Positions 10,101 to 19,808 of a stretch of 29,646 nucleotides of DNA are shown piece after piece. The position numbers and the translations under genes were made by a program. Within the stretch, counting starts at the first letter, position 1. Every line of letters begins with the position of its first letter. Source of the DNA: Hypsibius dujardini (lineage: Eukaryota; Tardigrada; Eutardigrada; Parachela; Hypsibiidae); assembly GCA_001579985.1 (NCBI GenBank), contig LRSR01011353.1:1-29646 (forward strand), read 5' to 3'. The notes below the pieces were generated by a model. That model had not been told where the DNA came from. It saw only the letters and a list, made by a program, of their open reading frames with translations, and did no database searches.

Positions 10101-11756
10101 TTCTGGATCACAGGTAGATCGACGCTAAATTAAAAAGGACTAAAAAATAAAGTTAGTATTTAATAAAATATTTTGCTGATTTTAATCTTTTGCGTTTCTG
10201 AGGTAACTAACATGAAGTAATGGTAACTAAAAGTAACATTTCACCTCACTACAGGTTTTCGTCCAGCACGCCCGAAATAACGGCGACGGAGGGTTTGACG
10301 GGACCCAACACTCTTCCGACTTGTTCCCCTCGCTAGCAAAACCGGAGGGCAAGGCGCTGCCGAGTTTGTTCCGTTCGACTCCGTCGTCCAAGAAGAAGGG
10401 GACGGGAAAGGCAGCGCCAGCACCGGTGGCAGCTGCCAAACCCAAGCTGCAGACGAGGAAGACCCAGAATGAGGAGATTGCGGAGAAGCTGTTTCGGTCG
10501 CCGGGGACGGCAAGGGATTCCTCAGACGATGAGGGGGAGGAACTGGTGCATGTGCCGTCGAGTCATAACATGGCCGCATCGGTTGTCCGTAAGTTTTGCA
10601 TTGATGCAAATATTTAGAGGGTCAGACACGCAGACAGGCAGACCAACAGACTGACAGACAGATCAACAGACAGACACACACGCAGACAGACAGGCAGGCC
10701 TAAGGACAGGCATTCAGGCAGACAAGCAAGCAGACGTCCAGAGGTCCAGGCAATCAGGAAGACGTACTCCAATGAGCGTCTGGGAACTTATTTCAGATGC
10801 AACACCTTACGCAATGAAAGCGGACGACTTCCCGGGACTGGAGAAAGCTAAACGTACGGTCTTCCGTTTGTCTATCGTCTCTGTTATTTTTCTGCTAGAT
10901 CTCTTGTCTGGGAATCGGTATTATGGTAGCGCCTGATTATGAGCCACGCACACCGCTTACCTAACAACTCCGCTTGAGCTGGTGTACATTTAACCTTGCC
11001 GCGATTGATAGATGCATGTGTCTGAGCTGTCCGTTTTACATCGGAATTATAACCTCTAGTCTTGCTGCCTAATGTCTTCCACGAATAAAAAACACCGCAT
11101 TCTGTCCTGCTGCATTTTTCATTCCCTTCCTTTTCCATTGCAGCGCGGGCGAAAATTTTTGTGCCTGAGCGGAAAGCCGACCGAGTACAGAAGCACAAAG
11201 GTAAGACCTTTTGCTGAGCGACGAATCAACCAATTTCTTTGGGGAATTTTCTGCTGCTACTGCAATATTATCGAAACAGAACAGTTTACCGTTTATTGAC
11301 TTTTGTGGAATTTTCGGATTGTTTTCAGAAGTCAAGTCCGACTGGGGCAACACGTTGATCCAATACGAGACAGTGTTCGTGTACATCGCTCCACCCAACG
11401 CCGAAGAACGTCTCGCCGCCCTCCACAGCAAGCTCGACCCGGTGGAGTTGAAGGGGAAGACCAAGACGCTGGCTGACTTCCAGCAAGACCTGCTGGAGGA
11501 GAAGATTCCCGCACTTGAGTTTTGGATGGAGAGCCAGCGGATCATGGGGAAAAAGTTCCCCGCATTGATGCCGGAAGCACTGGTCCTCCTCCCCAACGTC
11601 GCCATCCAACAGGAGGTCTTTGAGGTTGCCAAAGTGCCCATCTACGGCAATCCGCAGGTGGTGAAGGCGCTGGCGCAGTGCGGCGTCTGCAAGCAGATTG
11701 TCCGCGTCGGCCAGGACAAGGAGCTCCACGACCGGGTGCATAAGAGCTCACGTTGA
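7186..11756 (+). CDS. ZNF598: ZNF598-type RING and C2H2 zinc-finger E3 ubiquitin ligase
   Basis: Eleven exons: 7186-7443, 7821-8090, 8176-8204, 8361-8546, 8706-8976, 9157-9546, 9817-10113, 10255-10588, 10797-10853, 11144-11200 and 11329-11756. All are GT-AG and the phases join, giving 858 residues (human about 904). The RING is complete: C40, C43, C56, H58, C61, C64, C77 and C80. Zinc fingers follow with C142/C145/H158/H163, C168/C171, C210/C213/H226/H231 and C234/C237, then H256/H261 and C264/C267. A Gly- and Arg-rich disordered region follows, with five short F-P-x-L motifs (AQFPTL, NEFPSL, EMFPVL, DLFPSL, DDFPGL). The C-terminal region has VFVYIAPPNAEERL and PALMPEALVLLPN, ending with a CxxC...H...H finger near residues 835-855. 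Known family role: it senses collided ribosomes and ubiquitinates small-subunit proteins to start ribosome quality control. The start is the first Met close to the RING; an in-frame ATG at 7036 would add 50 unconserved residues. Confidence 0.93.
7449..7775. repeat. (CTGT)/(CTAT)/(CTTTCAGT) microsatellite in ZNF598 intron 1
   Basis: Tandem CTGT and CTAT blocks fill most of the 377 bp intron. They include an internal TCTTTCAGTCTA unit repeated several times. TTTCAG resembles a splice acceptor, so the array offers many decoy acceptors before the true one ending at 7820. Confidence 0.9.
8176..8204 (+). CDS. 29-nt microexon of the ZNF598-type gene
   Basis: TTGTTTTAG precedes it and GTAAGT follows it. 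It encodes LFTWEHKVY plus two bases of the next codon. The peptide fits the expected place between the CTICVRTL half-finger and the next finger block, where the human protein has IFTYERKWY. Its length is not a multiple of three, so skipping it would shift the frame of everything downstream. It is part of the gene at 7186-11756. Confidence 0.85.
8250..8329. repeat. (GACA)n/(GAGA) microsatellite in ZNF598 intron 3
   Basis: About 80 bp of GACA units interrupted by GAGA, just before the exon 4 acceptor. Confidence 0.9.
9610..9780. repeat. Degenerate (CTGT)n in ZNF598 intron 6
   Basis: Decayed CTGT/CTGC units fill the intron between the exons ending at 9546 and starting at 9817. The frame stays open across it only because of the repeat. 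Confidence 0.8.
10622..10740. repeat. Degenerate (GACA)n in ZNF598 intron 8
   Basis: CAGACAG/CAGGCAG units between the donor at 10589 and the acceptor ending at 10796. Confidence 0.8.
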
Positions 11757-13016
11757 GGAGGGGATGAATTTGTTATTTGTTAGCGTGCCGAGAGTTGATG
11801 AACACCGTTGAACCTTGAAAATTGTTTTTCGTCCGAAAGAGAGTGAGTTTTTTTTCTTGTTTTTCTGTAGAATAATCAGCGTCGGTGGCTGTTTGGTTTC
11901 TTTTTTAGAGAGAGGCAATCAATCGTTCTTTTCTTTCGTGCTATCCGCCCATTCATACGGGAATGGCATCATGCAATTGATCATTTGGACAATTTTGGCG
12001 CTAGTAAGGTAGAATGAACGGTGTGCAGTCAGTGACTGTGACTATTAGGGATGGGCTGTTGTTATAGGCGAAGTCTCTAGGAAGGGGTGATTTCAGGCAG
12101 AGATGATGGTGTCCAGCCCGCGTCCGCTGAACAAGCAGGCTGATCACACAGAAGATGATCCCATGCAAACATCCTTGTAAATGTCCAGAGAACCGCGTTC
12201 CGGGAAAGCACCTTACATGAGATCGAACTCATCAAATTGGTTGAGCCGCAGAAAATTGGAAGAAGCAGAACGGTCGACGAAAAGTTTATTATGATGGCGA
12301 CAGTTCGGTTCGTCACACAGGCACATGCCCTTTGCGCCCGCCCCCACGAAAAATAGTAATGTTTTCTAGCAAACTCACATTTGTATGATATTCACCTAAA
12401 CACCTACTTTTGAAAAAATTTAATAGTTTTGAGGAACGGTAAATTGTTCAGACTCGTTCAAAGTTGTGTAAATGTTCGTGACGGACCTGTAGGTTCGGAT
12501 CCTTGTTACACGGTTCGCAGAACCTTTAATTGTTATCCATCCAGGCCCGATCGTTCATTCGCTCATGCATCCCCTTTCTCATGATGTGCCAGCGAGTACC
12601 GCTTATTACTGCAGTAGTCAAATGATATTTCCCATTTCCGAGTCATTGTACCGCAGTTCTGGCACCTGGAACTGTAATTCGATTGCCTCGCTTCACATCG
12701 ACATATAAGAAACGATTGTATTCGATTATTGCGCTTAATATTTCTGGATAATATGGCCTAATCGTTTTTACATTTGACGTCACAATTTCTATGCCTTGTA
12801 CGTCCATACATAGCTATAGACCTCTTCCTATTCCCGTGATACCCAACTCTCTTTTCGCCGCTACCGCCATCATTAAAAGCAGACGAACAGGGAAGTCTTC
12901 TCGCTTTTGGAAGCCAGCTGGCAAGCAGAGTAGTCAACATACTTGTTCTTAAGCTTCCCACTACTGGCTCATTAAAGTCGCGCAATTTACGAGCCTCCTC
13001 AAGCTCAATATTCGAC
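11757..13016. other. Intergenic region between ZNF598 and GPCR genes
   Basis: Contains the ZNF598 3' UTR and presumably the GPCR promoter. A plus-strand frame at roughly 12153-12351 includes HEIELIKLVEPQKIGRSRTV and ends at a TAG. It looks somewhat protein-like but matches nothing I know and lacks clear splice partners. It might be an exon remnant. No transfer RNA or repeat was recognised. Confidence 0.4.
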
Positions 13017-14864
13017 ATGGCAAACTTCACCAACTCGTCTGAGGTCCCTGGAAACTGGACCGTCCATCCAGAGGTTCGGCCCAGTGATGTGGCGATCGCT
13101 GTCTGGCTGGCATTCACATTGACCCTCTGCGGCCTGGCGGTCCTCAGCAACATCGGCATGCAGGTTGTCACCTTTGCTCGGAGCACCGCGCCTTCTCCCA
13201 TCAAGCTCCTGGTCGCCAATCTCTGCATGACGTACCTCTTGTCAGCGCTCATCTTCGCGCCAGTCAGTGCGCTGCGCATGTATTACCGCTATCAAGACGT
13301 GCAATTCCCCACCGGGTTCTGTCGATACTTTCACTCCTGCTACGTCGTCGTGATTGTTGTCTCTTTTTGGACCAATGCCTGCCTCGCGATTAACAGGCTG
13401 GTGGCAATCTGTCTGCCTCTTATGTGAGTGGAGGTTGTCTTGCATTTACCCCGTCTGTGCACCGTGTCTGTTTTTCAGACATTGAGAGACTGACCTCATA
13501 GACACAGATTAACAGACTGTCTGGCTAAATGTCTAACTGAGTGTCTAAAGTCGCATGTCTGTGCTCAATGTCAATAAGTACTTGTGTCAAACTCATTGTC
13601 TGAAATCGCATGTCTGCGATGAATGTCTGACTCAATGTCTAACTAATTGTCTAAATTCTCATGTCTGTACATTCTATTCTGTACATGCCTCACGTCTGTG
13701 CATTCAGTCTCTCAAGTCTGAATGTTTGTTTGTCTGTCGCTCCTTTTGTCTGCTCGGTTATTCAGTCTGACTGTTCTAGTAAAGTCTGAATTTCTTGCCA
13801 TTCTTGTCTCAAAGTTTGAATGTCGTTTGCCTAAAGGTTCGAACGTTGTGTTTGCCTGTGTGTGTCTGCACTCTTGTTTGTTGTATAACTTAGACCAATA
13901 TCGATCTATACAAAGAAATTTACGGGACTGCAATTTGCAGGTATCGCGATTTGATGACTACCCAAATCACAAAATGCATGGTTGCCTTGACGTGGATCAT
14001 TAGTGTGATCTTGCTTTTGCCGACCATGTTTGGCGTAGGTGGAGTATACGACAATCCAGGTGGAACTGAAATTGTTTCGGTCTGTTTTTTTACAATCACA
14101 AGTCCTTACGGAAATCTCGTGATGAATGTCTACGCCAGCGCAATTCCAATTGCTATAGTGGCAGTCGCAGCTACAACAGTTACTGTGAAGACGGTGGTGG
14201 CAAAGATTCGCCGACGGCGAGTAGTTGAGAGACTTCAAGCGGATATTCAGGTGGAAAGTCGTCTTTTACAGCGAAGACTTCACATTGCTAAGATGTTGCT
14301 GCTTTCGTTTGGGATTTTTTTGTTGTGTTCCGCACCAGTGCCATTGGAGATGATGTCCCTGAACGTGCGGGCCCTCATTGGAAGGGTTCCCATGCTGCGC
14401 GAGTGGACACGCTGTATCAGTTTACTGGAATACGCCTTAAATCCGGTACGAATTTTTCCCTGTCTTATAAACATAAAAGCAGAACCAGACACAAACACAG
14501 ACACAAACAAAGATATAAACACAGACGCAGACGCAGACACAAATACAGACACAGACACAGACACAGACACAGACACAGACACAGACACAGACACAGACAC
14601 AGACACAGACACAGGCACAGACACAGAAGATCACAAGTTGCTACATGACAAAATACCGACGGTGGTTTACCGTTAACATAGAGTGGGTCAGTCCGCTCTG
14701 AAAATATGCTGTCTTTCGGTTAATTTACCGCCTCTTATCATTAGATAATTTTCTTCTCGATGAACCACGACTACAGCAACAGCTTTGCAATTCTTCGTCA
14801 ACGGTGGATAACATCCATCTCCGGACGGACTTCGCGCAGCGTATGGCCGTCATTGGTGTTTTGA
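13017..14864 (+). CDS. Orphan rhodopsin-like (class A) GPCR, divergent motifs
   Basis: Three exons, 13017-13423, 13941-14445 and 14745-14864, give 343 residues, a normal class-A length. The extracellular N-terminus has three N-glycosylation sequons in its first 15 residues (N3, N6, N13). TM1 has LSNIG around residue 44. TM2 carries ANLCMT, lacking the usual Asp. The TM3 Cys is in GFCRYF and its likely partner in ECL2 is VSVCFF. The DRY position reads N126-R127-L128. The third intracellular loop is basic (KIRRRRVVERL). TM6 has LLCSAPVP in place of CWxP. TM7 ends N303-P-I-I-F307, an NPxxY variant formed across the intron 2 splice. The last exon gives a 39-residue tail. The ligand is unknown; neither amine, peptide nor opsin signatures are evident. 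The intron 2 donor follows the Pro of NP directly, and the next acceptor (ATCATTAG) restores the motif, which supports the model. Confidence 0.85.
13440..13760. repeat. Decayed TGTCTGA-type repeat in GPCR intron 1
   Basis: Loosely repeated ATGTCTGA, TGTCTAA and CATGTCTG units, with motifs such as CTCATGTCTGTACATTC, spread over about 320 bp. It appears to be an old CTGT array now degenerate. Confidence 0.6.
14484..14628. repeat. (ACAGAC)n hexamer in GPCR intron 2
   Basis: Near-perfect ACAGAC hexamers, degenerate at the left and regular at the right. A retained-intron frame would encode a Thr/Asp-rich tail. The canonical exon 3 at 14745 is preferred because it restores the TM7 motif. Confidence 0.9.
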
Positions 14865-15103
14865 TCGAGAAAACCGTTTGAGAGTTTGAGAAAATCGTAC
14901 GTATTGTAGCGGGAACGATCCCAAATGATTTCGCGTTAAAAAAACTCTCCTCATGAGTATGAAAAACTTATTTAGTCCTGTGCATATATACATATATATA
15001 AATATGTGTAAATATACAACACGACAACAAATATACATATTCCACTAAAAAATAATTTTGAAAAAGTTCGACAGTATGGCTTTAAGCTATATTAAGCGCT
15101 GTT

Positions 15104-18080
15104 TCAGGCCGTATTTAATTCAAACTCTGACAACTCAGTCAGTTCTTTCGCGTAAGGCCTCTTGACGTAATCCGGCTGCAAGCACCGCAAAATATACCCC
15201 GCTAACTGCTTGGGTGTCTCCGCGGGTATTTGCGGCATCTTAACAGTATACTCCTTCGCTCCGATTGTGACCACCTGGCTGGCAAGAACGGGAAACTTGC
15301 CGCTCACCATTTGAATTAACAGACAGCCCAGCTGCCAAGTGTCACTACGACTGCCCAACGGCTCCTCTTGAAGCGGCGGTCCATAGGAGACCGGTAATTT
15401 GGGTGAACGCAAGCCCCCAGGATTGTACGTCCCTCCGCTGGCCAAGACTAGCTCGGGAATCCTTGCAATCGAGATGAGCTTCACGACCTCGGAACCATCG
15501 GGCTGGGCTTGGAACATAACATGATCTCCGTATAGGCATTTATGGGCTATCCCGTGGCTCTGGAGGTAGTCCAGACCATTGACAATGCTGGAGCCCCATT
15601 GCTGAATCTGCAGGATGGGAATGGGACCTACTTCTTCCAATCTCTCCGTTAGAGAGCCACCTGTTGAACAAACAAAACGACCAATCCTGAGCAAAGATGC
15701 TAAAGTTATGCAAAATTGTTGTCCACACATTTATTACTGTAGTACTTTATATACTAATTTAACGGTCCGTTTGTCTGTCTGCTTGCCTGCCTGCCTACCT
15801 GCCTGCCTGCCTGTCTACGTGCCTGTCTCCCTGTACGTATGTATGTCTTAAGATAGCCGCCGTAATTAATCATTAGTGTTTGCTTCACTATTGTACCTGT
15901 GCAGAATTCCATTATAAGACGTACTGCTAGACCACTGGAAGGCGAACCAGTTGATGAGTGATCTCGCAATCCCAGATGCCGAACTATATGTCGATTTCGG
16001 AGTTTGAGGAGAGAACGTAGTCCATTGCACAGCTTATCGTATACTGGGAGAGCCTCTTGTTCTCTGTCTTTAATGACTGCCACACTAATTTCCTTCACCA
16101 CTACAGCCCTTTGATCGTGATTGGCATCATCTTCGAGTCGTCCTTTGCTGACAATCACTTTCGGGTAGCCCGAAAACGATATCTCTTTCAGAGATCCTGT
16201 AATTTTACAACGACTTAACACCCGCTAAAGTATTTAGACAATTAACTGCACGAGCACGAGAATGTCGTACTGTACCTTCATCCAACACAAAGTGGGAATC
16301 GAGTTCACAGTCCACAGCTGCTGGGATGACCATCCAAACAGCATCACCCGACGTCCTGATGAAAGGGAACTCAATGTCCTCTTCATTGTCCCTCAGTTGT
16401 GCAACATCATATCCCGCCTTTGAAGGCTCTTTCAGGCTGTGAATGCCCACCCCGAGGACGTACTCTTTACCGCAACGACTCATTTCCGAGGTGACAAACT
16501 GGATTTTGCCGGACCCGTGGCCGGCCCCAAGCATTGGTCTCCCACCATAAGAGTTCGATAGAGCGGCCAAGGCTCCGCTCTTTACCCACACGCCCAAGTC
16601 GCGGTAAGCCCGAACGACAGTCGGTGACCAGATCCGCTCAGCACTACCCCAAAAGACTAGCGCGGTACGGTGGCTCTCGCGTCCCAATTTATTGACGGTG
16701 GAGCGGTAGCACAAAAGACAACCGAATGAGCCCGATCCGCGAGTGGTGGTAAGGTTCTCCGGACGGGAATCATCCGGCCTGCTCCCGAACCGAATGCAGC
16801 GAATATCAGCGCTTGGATGCAACTGAAAGAAGTAATTTTAAATGTTACTTTTTTTACTTTGAATAAAATTCTAATTTATCATATTCTGGACGATTGGAAT
16901 ATATGTAGGCGACACTAACCTGGAATTCCACATTGCGGTGGTCCTGTCCGAACACTGCGACAGACCACTCGAAATAGCTGTAGGTAGTCCGGAGGTCCTT
17001 CGCAATCATCTCTGCCAATTCGGTCTTGCTGCGATCAGCCTGGCCGAGATGTTGATAAACTATCGCGCCCAGCGTGAAACACTGACCGTTTTTATCAGCG
17101 CCGCACGGATTGCTCTTATGCTCATGACTAGCGCCGCACGAATCGGTGAGGAATTTGGTCTGCAGACATTCCCGGCCTTCCTTCATAGCTAGATCCGTCT
17201 CGGCAATTCTACGTTGAATCTTGGCCATATTGGCCCGCACGGAGTTGGGGAGATCCGCTAGAGGCGTCCATGGTTTGATCACCAAGGATGAGTCGTTGTT
17301 GCTATTCCGGCAGGGTGCAGGTACCGATTGCGACGTCACTTGAGGAACTGTGTAGACAAAGATACAATGGATTGGTATGCTAAATGAGTCATCCTCAGGT
17401 GCATTACATTGAATTCAAACAAAATTCGGTTCTCAAAAATCGCTAAAATCGACCGAATTAATTTATGCTTGCATGAAGCATCGGTTTTACTCACTCTGAT
17501 CTATTTGCCCCTGTCTAGCCAGGAAGGTGTAGTAGTGCATGGCGATGCGAAGGATGTACGCGTCTGCCATCGTCAAGCGGATGTCTTGCTGCCATTCCAT
17601 ATACTCTGCCAGGTCGCAGCTCCTCGCAAGGCCCTTCATCAACTGGATCCGGTAGAGGGGCGAGTCCTTGGTGATCCAGCCGTGTAGGATGATCATTTGA
17701 GCGTCTAGAGCTTCCTCAGCGCGTTCGAATACAGCCAGCGTGATGGGTTCCTTGTTACTGATGAAATCGTTGTATTTCTCTCGCGCCACCAACAGGCAGT
17801 TCTTCATGTGTTCATACGTTTCCTTGAGGTGAGCCGTGTAGAACTCCCGCTGGAGGTCTTTCCGGTTCTGCTTGAACCCTTCGGTGATTTTCGCCTCCAA
17901 CGCCAGCTGAACTTTTGCCAAGGAATCGCCGAATAGTTCCTCGATTTCGGCGTCTATTTCCTCTTTACTCCATGACGTCAGCTCGGGATAGGTCTTGGTG
18001 ACTCCATGGACGGTTTTCGTGAGGGTGAACTTGCACAGACATTTCAGAGTGGCTTTCAGCAGTGGAGTCAGCTGGTCCAT
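15104..18080 (-). CDS. Pseudokinase-domain protein, paralogue A
   Basis: Five minus-strand exons: 17495-18080, 16920-17347, 16276-16822, 15897-16196 and 15104-15660, giving 805 residues. Residues 1-520 are of no family I recognise. They hold a helical block (QMIILHGWITKDSPLYRIQL, then EYMEWQQDI), a Cys motif (C266, C277, C285 in NPCGADKNGQCF) and a mixed region with CLLCYR, LVFWG and EYVLGVG. From about 521 there is a protein-kinase fold: the beta-3 Lys is probably K555 (VVVKEI), the hinge reads LIMEFCTGGSL, and the alpha-F motif is DTWQLGCLL. The catalytic loop reads H660-K-C662 instead of HRD, H667 sits at the Asn position, and SIA replaces DFG. No Gly-rich loop is clear. It is therefore very likely catalytically dead. 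The GGSL hinge and alpha-F look STE/MAP3K-like. Its paralogue lies 1.7 kb upstream on the same strand. An acceptor-like TAATTTTAG just before the start suggests a 5'-UTR intron. Confidence 0.82.
15769..15847. repeat. (CTGC)/(CTGT) repeat in paralogue A last intron
   Basis: CCTGCCTGCCTACCTG-type units inside the 236 bp intron 15661-15896. Confidence 0.85.
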
Positions 18081-19153
18081 ATTACTTTGCTAAAATTAGA
18101 AATGTGGAGTTGTAAATTTAAAAAGAGAAAATGGAAGCTGGACGCGAATGAATGGGGAAGATACGAGAATGAATTGTGCTACCGTTTCTACAGACGGTTT
18201 TCCGGTTATTTATGGTGGATTCGTCTGGTAGTGCGTAAAATGATTGTGAAGTACCATATGAAATCATTTCACGCACAAGGGGAGATTATTCATACAAATT
18301 TCGATATCAGATCGAAGGTCATACGCTCTTCAATAGGTACTATAAATTGCCCTTGTTTGCACAGGCGCCAATTCAACATGCACTTGGGAAGAACCTGTGC
18401 AGGGAGACCTGGGTTTGACGTGTTACAGTGTTATCATGGTACGATCACTGCTCTTGTCTCCTGCCTCGCACGTCGTTGTTTTTAATCAAACCACTATTTT
18501 AAGTTAATAAAGCTACAAATCACTCTTCTCACTAATTTCACTGTGCTTTATATGGGACTAAATGAAAACTACAAAAATCCGATTTAACGACAAGTAAATA
18601 CACTAAAATCTTCAAAATAGGGAAAAATACAAAAAATTCAAAAAACTTAAAGTAACAAACACAAAAAATTAAAATTTCAGAATGTACGTCTGCATTAATA
18701 AAACAACTTTTACTCATTTAGTTGCCGTCAACTTTTGAAAGCTGCGCTAGCATTTCTAGTCCTCTGTTATGAACATACATGTCAGGCTCGGGCTGCTGCG
18801 CCGTCAGATTGTGACTGTTGTTTTCGAAGATATTGGCTCACAGCTCTGCCCCTAATCTTTGCGAAATATTTGGCTAATACCAATGAATCCTAAATCGAAT
18901 TTGGGCTGGAAGCTGGAGAAGCTGGTCGCGAGAAAAAGTATACGGCGAGATAAAGTGAGTGCCACTAAATGGAATTGCAACTGACTCGTTTTTGGTCAGA
19001 AAATTAAAAACCAGACTTCTCGCTCTACAATTCAAAATACCGATACTCTATCAAAGACATACCGGTGCTCTATCAAGGACCCGACAAAAGAAATAAATCT
19101 TACACGAGAAGCAACTAGCACGGTTTCCAGATCAGGCATGATTTGGAAGGACG

Positions 19154-19797
19154 ACAACCGGTTAACGCCCAATGTCGTCAAATGACGACATGGCGACCTC
19201 CGAATTTTTACGCAAAGGTGGTTCGAACGATTTTGTTAAACTTAATTGATTTTAACAAATTTTATGTTGCTTGAAATTTAGAGATAATGACTTGCTCATT
19301 GCTGCTTGGCCAATGTCCGGCAAAAATTGTTAAAGTGAATCAGTTTTCACTTTCTTGAGTGAAAGGATCTCCGCAGACTGTGAGCTGGCCAAAATTTCTG
19401 AAAATATGTGGTTTTTTCCATCCAATAAGTTGACTATCTATAGGCAGTCCCTCAGAATTATTATAGAAATCGGGTTGTTGTCTGCCACGTGGCCCGTAGT
19501 CAAAGAAGGCGTCCGTATTTTAAAAAATGAATGTAACTGGCTACTATGGAAACTCGTCGATTGATTGATCGATGCTTTAACCAAATATGGCGCGGACCAG
19601 TGCAAGCAACATGTTTCATCGGTAATTTTGTTTCTAACTCGACAATGAACAGTGGTCAGCCCAAAAAAAAACATACATTTTTCTAAGTCGCCAAAAAATG
19701 AATTTCTGTTCTTGTTTATTGAACAGAACTATGAAAGAAAAAAAAACTTCCAGCGGTCAAATGGTGTCCGATCTGGCATCGGACCTTAACGGGTTAA
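19154..19797. mobile_element. Candidate non-autonomous piggyBac-like element
   Basis: The left end reads AACCGGTTAACGCCCAATG followed by a perfect palindrome ATGTCGTCA-AA-TGACGACAT (19172-19191). The right end, on the other strand, reads TTAACCCGTTAAGGTCCGAT followed by its own hairpin (GTCCGAT/ATCGGAC, 19766-19784). TTAA at the ends, a CCG/CCC-GTTAA terminus and subterminal palindromes are typical of piggyBac-superfamily ends. No transposase frame is present (the longest frame is 69 codons), so it would be non-autonomous. The two ends have diverged and the left outer TTAA is mutated, so this is a candidate only. A minus-strand AATAAA (plus-strand TTTATT at 19715-19720) falls within it, about 90 bp past the paralogue B stop codon. 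Confidence 0.45.
19715..19720 (-). promoter_or_regulatory. Possible polyadenylation signal for paralogue B
   Basis: AATAAA on the minus strand about 90 bases downstream of the paralogue B stop codon, inside the candidate mobile element. AATAAA is common in AT-rich DNA, so this rests on position alone. Confidence 0.35.
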
Positions 19798-19808
19798 AGC
19801 TGTCCGAA

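Larger units (their letters stand above)
18081..19808. other. Intergenic region between the two pseudokinase paralogues
   Basis: It should hold the paralogue A promoter (right of 18080) and the paralogue B 3' UTR (left of 19809). The part 18100-19150 is AT-rich and I see no gene in it; no TATA box was assigned. The part 19154-19797 looks like a mobile element, described separately. Confidence 0.5.

Noticed and set aside
12758-13279. 173-codon minus-strand frame
   Set aside because: Antisense shadow of GPCR exon 1 with no family resemblance.
14446-14676. Alternative GPCR C-terminus reading through intron 2 (Thr/Asp-rich)
   Set aside because: Splicing at 14445 to 14745 restores the TM7 NPxxF and a basic tail; the read-through loses the end of TM7.
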